A stretch of DNA of 64,000 bases from SCTD01 sp963781675. Its GTDB lineage: Bacteria; Actinomycetota; Actinomycetes; Mycobacteriales; SCTD01. Below are positions 53,028 to 61,301 of the stretch, piece after piece; the first letter of the stretch is position 1; each line of letters begins with the position of its first letter. The position numbers and the translations under genes are program-made. The notes under the pieces were generated by a model. The model had not been told where the DNA came from and did not search any database. It saw only the letters and a program-made list of their open reading frames with translations. Where the stretch lies: contig CAWAGF010000006.1 in the NCBI GenBank assembly GCA_963781675.1, positions 186,001 to 250,000 on the forward strand, written 5' to 3'.

Positions 53028-55771
53028 CGGGACCTGCGCACCCGTACGGCGTCCGCACGTCGCGTCCTCAGCCGGGCCAGTCCCAGCGTGGAGGCGGCGG
53101 CCATCGACACCGACAGCAGCGCCAGCGCGCGCAGCTCGGCACTGCGCTGCCGGTCGACCATCGCCAGCTCGCCGCCGGGCGACAGCCGCTCGTCGCTCGA
53201 GAGGGCGAGGGCGAGCTGGAGCTCCTCCTGCTGCTGGAGCATCGCCGCGGTCATCGGGTTCACCTGGGCCTGCACCTGCGTCTGGGCCTGCGCCTGGGGC
53301 TGGGCCTGCGGCTGCACGACGGGCGGCGCCGGCGCCGGCGGCGGGGGGGCCTGCGCGGCGGGCTGCCCGGCGGGGGCGACGGGGTCCTGCGCGGGCGCCG
53401 GCGGCTTCGGCGGCTGGGCCGCGGCGGCGGCGACGGGCGCGGTGCACGTGACCGCCAGCTTCGCCGTCGCCACGACGGTGTCGCGCAGCACGGCGTCGAC
53501 CGAGGGCGCGTACTTCCCGGCGGCGACGTCGACGCAGCTCACCCGGACCCGGAAGGGCACGTCGTTGCGCACCGTCACGTCGAGGTCGCGCAGCCCGGAG
53601 GCGTCGACGTCACCGAGCAGCGTCTCCGGGCCGCGCCGCACGAGGGCGACGCTCTGCCGGTCGGCCAGCCCCTGCAGCGCGCGCCCCAGCACCTGCGTGA
53701 AGTTGCGCCCGCTGTCGCACACCAGCGGCTCGCCCTCCTTCAGCACCACCTCGTCGCCGCAGTCCACGCCACCGGGAGGCGTGAAGGTGCCGGTGAGCCG
53801 GGCCATCGTGATGAGGTCGGCCTTGGAGCGGCCGCCCTCCTGCGCCGTCAGGCCGATGACCTTGATGCCGGCCGCCCTGAGGCGCTGGGCGTAGGACGGG
53901 ATGTCGGGCTTCCCGTCCGGGCCGAGCCGGGTGCCGTACGGGTCGGTGAAGTTCTCGTCCGTCGCCAGCGCGACGATCCGCCGGATGCCCGGCTGGTCGC
54001 GGAAGCCGGCCTGCTGGCCGGGCGGCACGACGTACGCGCCGCGCGCCTCGCCGCCGAGCCGGTCGTCCACGATGCCCAGGCCGTCGACGAGCTGGTCCAG
54101 GCCGATGAGCTGGCCCTCGGCCGCGCCGGCGCGCTGGCCGGACGGCGGCGTCTGGATGGCCACCTCGGACAGCGCCTTGCGCAGGTCGGCGTTGACCTCG
54201 CCGATCTGGCGCACCCGCTTGTAGACGTCGGGCTTGCGGTAGCGCGGCTCGCTCGGGTCGACGTCCGGGTACGGCCGCTCGCCGGCCCGCGGCCCCGCCG
54301 CCACCGTGCCGATGCCGACGCGCAGGTCGATGCCCTGCGCGGCGATCTGGCCGGCCACCGGCTCCAGGTTGGCCTTCACGTCGGCGATGTAGTCGCCCAT
54401 GCTCTGCGACACGTCGACCAGCAGGTACAGGTCCAGCGGCGTCGGGCTCTTGGGGAGCACCAGGGTGAAGTCGACGACCCGGCTCTCGCCGACGGGCAGG
54501 ACGACGGAGCGGCTCGGCGGGTCCATCCGGCCGGGCGGCGGGGGCGGGGCGCCCAGGTCGCCCGGCGCCCGGGGCGTGCCGACGACGGCGCGCGACACCG
54601 GGTCGACGAAGCGCAGCAGGTCGTGGCCGGCCAGCGCCGAGAAGCTGCCCTGGTCCGAGCGCGTCCCGCGGGCGCTCCCGGCGGTGGCGGGCACGCCGGC
54701 GTCCAGCTCGACCGGGCCGCGGGTCTTGGCGCGGGCCTCCACGCGGAACAGCGCGCCGTCGGCCTCGACCACCAGCGCGCCGTCGCCCTTGCGGTAGGCG
54801 GCCGAGCCGGCGCCGACCGGGGCCGGCCGCTCGGCGAAGCTGCGGCCGCCGTCGCGGCTGTGCAGCAGCGTGGTGCCGGCCAGCACCGCCACCTCGCCGG
54901 CCTCCATCGGCTCGACGGCCGTGACGCCGGCGACGTCCGGCGCGACGGACAGGGTCCGGCCGCCGTCGCGGGAGACGACCAGCCGGCCGTCGCTGACGGC
55001 GTAGAGCAGCTCGGGGTCGGCCGGGTCGACCGCCAGCGCGTCGAAGCCGGACGCGCCGGACGGCAGCGAGGCGACCGAGCCGCGCTGGGCCCAGGTGCGG
55101 CCGCCGTCGGTCGTCGCGAAGAGGAAGCCGGCGGGTCCGGCGGGCGCGCCGCCGACGCCGGGCAGCGTGGGCAGCGTGCCGCCGCTGCCGCCCGCGTCGG
55201 TGGCCGGGCTGATCGTCAGGTAGGCGGTGCGGCCGTCACCGGCCGGCTCGAGCAGCCGCGGGCTGCCCTGGGCAGGCAGACCGCCGCTCGTCTCGCGCCA
55301 GCTGCCCTCGCCGCCGTCGGAGCTGCTCACGACGTGCGGCCGGCTCGCCGCCGAGGTGCCCTCGCGCACGGCCGCCAGCGAGGGACCGCCGGGCAGGGAG
55401 GCGGTGGCGACGACCGTGGAGGTGCTGCCGGACAGGGGCACGCCGGGAGCGCCCTGCGCCCCGAGCACGAGGACGTCCTTCCAGGTGCAGCCCGCGGTGG
55501 TGCTGCGCTTGACCGTGTTGCCGTTGGTGGCGAGCAGCCGGTCGGGTCGTACGGCGTCGACGGAGTAGGCCGTCACGACGTCCCGGGTGCCGGTCACGCC
55601 CGGCACGCCGCGGAAGCCCTCCACCGGCAGCCGCTGCCACAGGCCGGTCTGGGCGACCTTGCGGCCACCGCAGGTCAGCGGCACCGACACCGCCTCGGCC
55701 ACGACGGGTCCGACGAGCAGGGGTGCCGCGAGCGCGGCCGCGAGGGCGGCGCGCAGGCGACGGGCGGGCAC
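53024..55771 (-). CDS. Exported protein with BNR propeller, integrin-like VWA domain and C-terminal anchor
   Basis: A 915-aa surface protein. The signal peptide is at about residues 1-27. Residues about 40-400 contain BNR-type repeats (STTAGCTWKDVLVL, TTDGGRTWAQRG, SRDGGRTLSVA, SRDGGRSFAER). The VWA domain begins near residue 445: TPLDLYLLVDVSQSMGDYIADVKANL holds a DxSxS MIDAS, and the strand/helix layout recalls eukaryotic integrin beta I domains. RRIVALATDENFTD follows. After about residue 750 come Ala/Pro/Gln-rich repeats (QAQPQAQAQTQVQAQV) and a final membrane helix with a basic tail. It starts at GTG, 2 nt after the FtsH stop, and overlaps the Cys-rich gene. Confidence 0.85.
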   Translation of the reverse strand: MPARRLRAALAAALAAPLLVGPVVAEAVSVPLTCGGRKVAQTGLWQRLPVEGFRGVPGVTGTRDVVTAYSVDAVRPDRLLATNGNTVKRSTTAGCTWKDVLVLGAQGAPGVPLSGSTSTVVATASLPGGPSLAAVREGTSAASRPHVVSSSDGGEGSWRETSGGLPAQGSPRLLEPAGDGRTAYLTISPATDAGGSGGTLPTLPGVGGAPAGPAGFLFATTDGGRTWAQRGSVASLPSGASGFDALAVDPADPELLYAVSDGRLVVSRDGGRTLSVAPDVAGVTAVEPMEAGEVAVLAGTTLLHSRDGGRSFAERPAPVGAGSAAYRKGDGALVVEADGALFRVEARAKTRGPVELDAGVPATAGSARGTRSDQGSFSALAGHDLLRFVDPVSRAVVGTPRAPGDLGAPPPPPGRMDPPSRSVVLPVGESRVVDFTLVLPKSPTPLDLYLLVDVSQSMGDYIADVKANLEPVAGQIAAQGIDLRVGIGTVAAGPRAGERPYPDVDPSEPRYRKPDVYKRVRQIGEVNADLRKALSEVAIQTPPSGQRAGAAEGQLIGLDQLVDGLGIVDDRLGGEARGAYVVPPGQQAGFRDQPGIRRIVALATDENFTDPYGTRLGPDGKPDIPSYAQRLRAAGIKVIGLTAQEGGRSKADLITMARLTGTFTPPGGVDCGDEVVLKEGEPLVCDSGRNFTQVLGRALQGLADRQSVALVRRGPETLLGDVDASGLRDLDVTVRNDVPFRVRVSCVDVAAGKYAPSVDAVLRDTVVATAKLAVTCTAPVAAAAAQPPKPPAPAQDPVAPAGQPAAQAPPPPAPAPPVVQPQAQPQAQAQTQVQAQVNPMTAAMLQQQEELQLALALSSDERLSPGGELAMVDRQRSAELRALALLSVSMAAASTLGLARLRTRRADAVRVRRSR

Positions 55772-55773
55772 GG

Positions 55774-57901
55774 TCAGGTCCGCGCCGGGGTGCGGGTGCG
55801 GGGCTTGGCCGTGCTGCCGGTGCGCTTGGTGGCGGTGCGGCGGCGCTGGACCGGCGCGGCGGTGGAGGCGCGGTCCAGCGCGTCGAGCAGCGGCGCGAGC
55901 GCCTCCTGCAGGACCTCGTCCTCGAGCGTCTCCTCCTCGTCCAGGCGCTGCGCGAGGCTGTCCAGCTCGCCGCGGTGGGCGCGCAGGACCGCCGTGGCCT
56001 CGTCCTGGGCGCTGGTGATGAGTCGGCGGACCGCCTCCTCGACGTCGCGCTGGGTCTCGGGGGAGAGGTCGACCAGCGCGCTGTCGTCGCCGAGGAAGCC
56101 CTCGCCGGCCTTGACCTGCAGGCGGACCGGGCCGACCTCCTCGCTCATGCCGTACCGCGTGACCATGTCGCGGGCCAGGTCGGTGGCGTGCTCGAGGTCC
56201 TGCTCGCCGCCGGTGGAGCCCTCGCCGAGCACCAGGTGCTCCGCGGCGATGCCGCCGAGGGTGGCGACCAGCTGGGCGTGCAGGGCGCTCTGGGTGAGGA
56301 GCGTCGCCTCGGTGTCGGCGAAGGTCGCGGCGGCGACCGTGCGGCCGCGGGACAGCACGGTGACGCGGTGGACGTCCTCGTGCCGGCCGAGGGCGGCGGC
56401 GACGACGACGTGGCCGATCTCGTGGTACGCCGCGCGGCGGCGCTCCTCCGCAGTGAGGACCCGGCCGCGGCGCTGCGGGCCCTCGAGCACGCGCACGATC
56501 GCGAGCTCCAGCTCCTTCATCTCGATCTGCCTGCCGCCGCGGCGGATGGTGAGCAGCGCGGCCTCGTTGACGGTGCTGGCCAGGTCGGCGCCGGTGAACC
56601 CCGGGCAGCGCTGGGCGATGCGGGTGAGGTCGACGTCAGCCGCGAGCGGCTTCCTGCCGGCGTGGATGCGCAGGATCCGTTCGCGGCCCTCGGCGTCCGG
56701 GCGCTCGACCGTGATGTGGCGGTCGAAGCGGCCGGGGCGCATCAGCGCCGGGTCGAGGATGTCGGGGCGGTTGGTCGCCGCGATGACGACGACGCCGGTG
56801 GACACGTCGAAGCCGTCCATCTCGACGAGCAGCTGGTTGAGGGTCTGCTCGCGCTCGTCCGACCCGCCGCCACCGCCGCCGGAGCCGCGCTTGCGGCCGG
56901 CCGCGTCGAGCTCGTCGATGAAGACGATGGCCGGCGCGACGGCGTTGACGCGTCGGAACAGGTCGCGGACGCGGGCGGCGCCGACGCCGACGAGCGACTC
57001 GACGAACTCCGCCCCGGCGACCGAGAAGAAGGGCACGCCGGCCTCGCCGGCCACCGCGCGGGCGAGCAGCGTCTTGCCGGTGCCGGGCGGGCCGAACAGC
57101 AGCACGCCCTTGGGCGGGGCCGCCCCGAGCGCCTTGTACTTGGCCGGGTCCTTGAGGTAGTCGACGCACCTCGGCCAGCTCGGTGACGGCCTCCTCGGCG
57201 CCGCCCACGTCGGCGAAGGTGACCGTCGAGCCGCCGGTGCGCGACCCGTCGTCGACCCTGCCGAAGTCGGTGACCTCGCCGATCGCACTGCTGCCGCCGC
57301 CCTTGCCGACGAACAGCAGGGCGAACAGGTTGGCCAGGATCATCACCGGCAGCAGGAACTCCGTCACGACGCGCACGCCGGACTGGAAGCTCTGCGGGTC
57401 CACCTCGGTCGCGGCGCCGGAGGCCTGCAGCGCCTCGGACAGCCGCGGGGTGAAGGCGCCGGTGCTCGGCAGGTCCGCCCGCACCAGCTCGGCGCCGTCC
57501 GGGACCCCCTCGACGCGCGCGACCTTCGGGTCCGCGGGCGCGGCCGGCGCCGCTCCGGCTGCCGGCTTGGTGCCGCGGCGGTCGGCGGCCTCCTGCGCGG
57601 AGCGCAGCTGCAGCACGACGGTGCTGTCCTCGTCGAGGAAGGTGGCCTGGTCCACCCGGCCCGCCGTGGTCAGGGCGCTGACCTGGTCCAGCGACACCTC
57701 CCGGCCGTCCGGGTCGCTGTAGAGGTAGGTCAGCGAGGTCGCGAAGACGACGAGCAGGACGAGCAGCGACGCCACGAGCGACAGGAAGAGCTTCGGCGTG
57801 GTGCTGCCGCTGGCCGCGCGCTCGCGCCGGCGGGCCTCCAGCCGGGCCTTGAGGCGGCCCACGAAGCCGCCCTCCGACTGCTGCGCCTGGGTGCTGGCCA
57901 C
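55774..57901 (-). pseudogene. ftsH: FtsH-like AAA metalloprotease, frame broken once
   Basis: A membrane protease degrading misassembled membrane proteins. TM1 is at about residues 37-60 (LFLSLVASLLVLLVVFATSL), then an external domain, then TM2 (EFLLPVMILANLFALLFVG). The AAA domain has GPPGTGKTLLARAVAGEAG (Walker A), FIDELDA (Walker B) and ATNRPDILDPALMRPGRFDRH. The protease has HEIGH (zinc site) and DLEHATDLARDMVTRYGMSE. The frame breaks at about 57165-57168; removing one base turns EVRRLPQ into EVVDYLKDPAKY. The corrected length is about 709 aa. GTG 57901 has AGGAGG 7 nt upstream. It may be an accessory FtsH dedicated to the VWA operon. Confidence 0.83.
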
Positions 57902-58134
57902 AGGTGGTCCTCCTCGCCGGCGCACCGGCACGCGTGGGGGAGCCCGCCCCGGACCGGGGAGGCTCGTCCCGGCTCCTGTTCGGCAGGCGCGCCCGGACTC
58001 CTGCACGCCGCGTGCGAGAAGACGCGGGCGCTTCGACGGCCCTGCACGTGGGGCGTCGGCCGCACTGCGGGCCCTGCCGGGCGGGTCCCGCTCGCGCGCC
58101 GCGACGAGGGGGTGGGAGCGCTGTGGCTCGGGAG

Positions 58135-58208
58135 TGGGCGATACAGGACTTGAACCTGTGACCTCTTCCGTGTCAGGGAAGCGCGCTACCAGACTGCGCC
58201 AATCGCCC
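58135..58208 (-). tRNA. tRNA-Val (GAC)
   Basis: A full cloverleaf of 74 nt. Acceptor GGGCGAT pairs with ATCGCCC, discriminator A, anticodon loop CTGACAC with anticodon GAC, T-arm GTTCAAGTCC. CCA is not encoded. Last of three minus-strand tRNAs. Confidence 0.95.
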
Positions 58209-58237
58209 GTGCATGTGGAGTTGTCGTGCCCGCGGGG

Positions 58238-58309
58238 AGGCCGGGGCGGGAATCGAACCCGCGTACAGGGCTTTGCAGGCCCTTGCCTAAGCCACTCGGC
58301 CACCCGGCC
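58238..58309 (-). tRNA. tRNA-Cys (GCA)
   Basis: 72 nt. Acceptor GGCCGGG pairs with CCCGGCC, discriminator U, anticodon loop CTGCAAA with anticodon GCA, T-arm GGTTCGATTCC. CCA is not encoded. Confidence 0.95.
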
Positions 58310-58362
58310 AGGGGACCCGGCGTGGCCGGGACGGCCCGACGCCCCGGGGGGGCGCCCTTCCG

Positions 58363-58434
58363 AGCGGACGACGGGATTCGAACCCGCGACCCTCACCTTG
58401 GCAAGGTGATGCTCTACCACTGAGCCACGTCCGC
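58363..58434 (-). tRNA. tRNA-Gly (GCC)
   Basis: 72 nt. Acceptor GCGGACG pairs with CGTCCGC, discriminator U, anticodon loop TTGCCAA with anticodon GCC, T-arm GGTTCGAATCC. First of the Gly-Cys-Val cluster. TAGGGT about 36 nt upstream may be the cluster's -10. Confidence 0.95.
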
Positions 58435-58499
58435 GTGCACCGGGCGAGAAGCCCTGGCGACGAGGCAGAACCCTAGCAGGGTGCCGCCGGAGGTGGGAC

Positions 58500-58943
58500 T
58501 CAGGTCTCGGGCTCGGCCCAGAGCAGCAGCGCCAGCTCGGCGTCCACGTCCACGTGCTCGCTCTCGCTGCCCGTCGGGACGCTCTGGTAGGTCCGGCCGA
58601 GGAACTCGACGAGGTCGCCGAGCGGCACCTCGAACAGCGCCCGGCCCGACGGGGAGGACAGCGACAGGCACACCACGGCGGCGCCGTTCGCGGTCGACGG
58701 CCACACCTGCACGTCGCCCTCGCCGGCGGGAACCGACACGCCGTCGGAGAGCAGCTGGCGGGCGAAGGTCCACTGGACGACGTCGCCGCCCTCGGCGCCG
58801 GCGCCGGTGTGGAAGGACACCTGCACGGCGTACGGGTCGGCCACGTCGTAGGCGAGGTCGGCGCGGACCGGCAGGGAGGCGGCGCCGGGCACCACCAGCC
58901 GCAGCTGGAGCTCCGAGCAGACCGAGGTCGGGCGAGTGGTCAT
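58500..58943 (-). CDS. ssgB: SsgA-like protein, SsgB type (sporulation/cell division regulator)
   Basis: A 147-aa SsgA-like protein (SALP). The core is DPYAVQVSFHTGAGAEGGDVVQWTFARQLLSDGV, then AGEGDVQVWPS and LSSPSGRALFEVPLGDLVEFLGRTYQSVPTGSESEHVDVDAELALLL, which matches SsgB closely. In Streptomyces SsgB recruits FtsZ to sporulation septum sites together with SsgA. SALPs are confined to morphologically complex actinomycetes, so its presence is the best clue to lifestyle in this window. GGAAGAGG lies upstream of the ATG at 58943. It is divergent from the ECF sigma gene. Confidence 0.92.
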   Translation of the reverse strand: MTTRPTSVCSELQLRLVVPGAASLPVRADLAYDVADPYAVQVSFHTGAGAEGGDVVQWTFARQLLSDGVSVPAGEGDVQVWPSTANGAAVVCLSLSSPSGRALFEVPLGDLVEFLGRTYQSVPTGSESEHVDVDAELALLLWAEPET

Positions 58944-59162
58944 GGCTCGGGCCTCTTCCTAGCGGCGAGGGCCGACCGGCCCCGGGTGCATCGGAGATCC
59001 CCCCGTTGACGCCGCCGTAACCGGCCCGAGCGGACCAGAACCGGCGGTTCACCCGTACGGCCGCGCGCGGGTGCACCGGCCCACGTAGCCTGTGACCCAC
59101 GACGCGGGTCCCTCCCCATCCGTCCGGCCCGCTGCTGCGAACGCCCTGTCGTGAGGACCTCG

Positions 59163-59864
59163 ATGACGCTGCCCCGCGGACGTTCCGCGGCTGCCGGCGC
59201 GCGCACGGCTCCTCAGGACGCCGGCACCGGCTCGTACGACGGCATGGACGACCGCGCGCTGGTCGCCCGGGTGACTGAGGGCGACGGCGGCGCCCTCGAG
59301 GCGCTCTACGGCCGCTACGGCCGGGCCTGCTACGGGCTGGCTCGCAGGATCCTCGCCGACGAGCAGCTCGCGCAGGACGCGGTGCAGGAGGTGTTCCTCA
59401 CCGTCTGGCGGGACGCGTCGCGCTTCGACGCCAGCCGCGGCGGCTTCTCCACCTGGCTGCTGTCCATGACGCACCACAAGGCGGTGGACAGCGTCCGGCG
59501 CGAGGAGAACCTCCGCAAGCGCCGCACGACCGCCGACGCCCTCGAGCACCGGGAGTCCGACGCCCCCCGCGTCGACGACGCCGTCTGGTCGCTGCTGCGC
59601 CGCGAGCGGGTCCGCGAGGTGCTCGCGACGCTGCCGGACCCGCAGCGCGAGGCGCTCACCCTCGCCTACTTCGGCGGCTACACGCAGCGCGAGATCGCGG
59701 GGCTCACCGACACCCCGCTGGGCACCGTGAAGACGCGGATGCTCGCCGGGATGCGCCGGATGAAGGACTCGCTCGACGGGCTGTCCAACGCCGCAGGCGG
59801 CCTCGAGCCGCCCGACAGCTACGCCGCCGCCCCGACCACGCCCGACCAGAGGAACACCCCGTGA
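59163..59864 (+). CDS. ECF RNA polymerase sigma factor (SigK-like)
   Basis: A 233-aa group 4 sigma factor. Region 2 runs LYGRYGRACYGLARRILADEQLAQDAVQEVFLTVWRDASRFD, with FSTWLLSMTHHKAVDSVRRE as the -10 recognition part. Region 4 has LPDPQREALTLAYFGGYTQREIAGLTDTPLGTVKTRMLAGM. ATG 59163 is chosen because GAGGA lies 6 nt upstream; a GTG at 59151 is also in frame. The stop overlaps the anti-sigma start as GTGA, the usual arrangement for sigma/RskA pairs. Confidence 0.93.
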   Translation: MTLPRGRSAAAGARTAPQDAGTGSYDGMDDRALVARVTEGDGGALEALYGRYGRACYGLARRILADEQLAQDAVQEVFLTVWRDASRFDASRGGFSTWLLSMTHHKAVDSVRREENLRKRRTTADALEHRESDAPRVDDAVWSLLRRERVREVLATLPDPQREALTLAYFGGYTQREIAGLTDTPLGTVKTRMLAGMRRMKDSLDGLSNAAGGLEPPDSYAAAPTTPDQRNTP

Positions 59865-60661
59865 CCCGGCCCGACGCCCACGCGCGCTACGAGGAGCTCG
59901 CGGCCGGCCACGCCCTGCACGCCCTCGAGCCCGAGGACGAGCAGGAGTTCGTCGCCCACCTCGCCGGCTGCGCCCGCTGCGAGCGCGCGCTGGCCGAGCA
60001 CGCGTCGACGCTGGCGCACCTGGCCTACGCCCCGGACGCCGCCGAGCCGCCTGCTGCGCTGCTCGACGGCCTCCGCGCCGGCGTGCTCGCCTCCGGCCGC
60101 GGCGCCAGCTTCCCGTCGCCCGCCGCGGCGCAGGAGGAGCCCGTGCAGCTCGACGAGGTGCGGCGGCGTCGCGACGACTCGCGCCTGCGCCGGGCCGGCA
60201 CCTGGGTGGGCGTCGCCGCGGCGGCCGCCCTGGTGGTGTCGCTCGGCGTCTGGAACACCTCGCTGCGCTCCGAGCGCGACCAGCAGGCCGCCTGGAGCGA
60301 CCGACTGGCCAGCGCGGTCGGCCAGCTGCGCGACCCCTCCACCGACACCGTGCCGCTCGAGGGCGAGGCCGGTGAGGTCGTCGCCGTCGCGCTGGTGCGG
60401 GGCACCGACATGTCGCTCGTCGTCGACGGCCTGCCTGTCAACGAGGCCGGCACGACCTACGTCCTGTGGGGCGAGAGCCGCTACGGCGACCGCCGCCCGG
60501 TCGGCTCCTTCGACGTGACCGCGAGCGGCCTCGACGTGCTCGAGGGCATGCAGGTGCAGGCCAGCGTCAGCGACGTCACCCGCTTCATGGTGACCCGCGA
60601 GAAGGGTGACGCCGCCCCACCGATGCCGACCCTGCCGGTGCTCGCGTCGGGCGACGTCTGA
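59861..60661 (+). CDS. RskA-family anti-sigma factor, membrane-bound
   Basis: A 266-aa protein that holds the cognate sigma factor. The N-terminal anti-sigma helices include the zinc-binding HLAGCARC (HxxxCxxC). One membrane span lies at about residues 109-130 (AGTWVGVAAAAALVVSLGVW). The external RskA domain has VAVALVRGTDMSLVVDGLPVNEAGTTYVLWGES and GSFDVTASGLDVLEGM. Release would follow regulated proteolysis of the outer and membrane parts. It is coupled to the sigma gene by GTGA. Confidence 0.93.
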   Translation: MTRPDAHARYEELAAGHALHALEPEDEQEFVAHLAGCARCERALAEHASTLAHLAYAPDAAEPPAALLDGLRAGVLASGRGASFPSPAAAQEEPVQLDEVRRRRDDSRLRRAGTWVGVAAAAALVVSLGVWNTSLRSERDQQAAWSDRLASAVGQLRDPSTDTVPLEGEAGEVVAVALVRGTDMSLVVDGLPVNEAGTTYVLWGESRYGDRRPVGSFDVTASGLDVLEGMQVQASVSDVTRFMVTREKGDAAPPMPTLPVLASGDV

Positions 60662-60693
60662 CCGTGCCCGTAGGCGTGGGGCAGGATGCGGCG

Positions 60694-61077
60694 GTGACCG
60701 AGCAGCGCTCCGCCGCGGCGTGGAAGTCGGCCCTGCGCCGGACGCCGGGCGGGGCGGGCGCGGTCAAGGCGATCGTCTTCGTCGTCGGCCTGCTGTTCAT
60801 CCTGCTCGGGCTCGCCCTCGCGGCGCTGCCGGGGCCGCTGACGATCCCGCCGATCCTCGTCGGCCTCTACGTCTGGTCCACGGAGTTCGCCTGGGCGGAC
60901 CGGCTGCTCGACCGCGCCAAGCGCAGCGCGAAGGAGGCTTGGGAGAACGCCAGGCGACGCCCGGTCATCACCGGGCTGATCACCGTCAGCGGCCTGATCG
61001 CCTTCGGCGTCGGGATCTGGCTGGTCGGCAGGTACGACCTGGTCGCGCGGGCCAAGGAGCTCGTGGGGCTCGGGTAG
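60694..61077 (+). CDS. PGPGW/TIGR02611-type membrane protein
   Basis: A 127-aa protein with two pairs of hydrophobic segments: AIVFVVGLLFILLGLALAALPGPLTIPPILVGLYVW and VITGLITVSGLIAFGVGIWLV. The LPGPLTIPPILVGL stretch with STEFAWADRLLDRAK is the mark of this small actinobacterial family, whose function is unknown. GTG 60694 is preferred because AGGA lies 8 nt upstream; an in-frame GTG at 60664 is less likely. Its stop codon begins a TAGTCT hexamer 16 nt before the tRNA-Val gene. Confidence 0.8.
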   Translation: MTEQRSAAAWKSALRRTPGGAGAVKAIVFVVGLLFILLGLALAALPGPLTIPPILVGLYVWSTEFAWADRLLDRAKRSAKEAWENARRRPVITGLITVSGLIAFGVGIWLVGRYDLVARAKELVGLG

Positions 61078-61096
61078 TCTCGCCGCCGCACCACCG

Positions 61097-61170
61097 GGAC
61101 GTATAGCTCAGTTGGTTAGAGCGCACGCTTCACACGCGTGAGGTCGCAGGTTCGAGTCCTGCTACGTCCA
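61097..61170 (+). tRNA. tRNA-Val (CAC)
   Basis: 74 nt. Acceptor GGACGTA pairs with TACGTCC, discriminator A, anticodon loop TTCACAC with anticodon CAC, T-arm GGTTCGAGTCC. CCA is not encoded. TAGTCT at 61075-61080 could be its -10. Confidence 0.94.
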
Positions 61171-61301
61171 CATCCAGGCCCGCGCATCCTCCAGGCGCCC
61201 GCGCGCCGGTATGTCCCGGTCTGCGCCGCGCGTCCCGCCGTTCGGCCGCGCGCGCACGCTAGGTCCCCCTAGGGTCACCGCGTGCGAGGGGCCGGAGCGG
61301 G

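Noticed and set aside
53280..53450. Short tandem DNA repeats near the end of the VWA gene
   Set aside because: They encode the Gln/Ala/Pro linker of the surface protein and are explained by low-complexity coding sequence.
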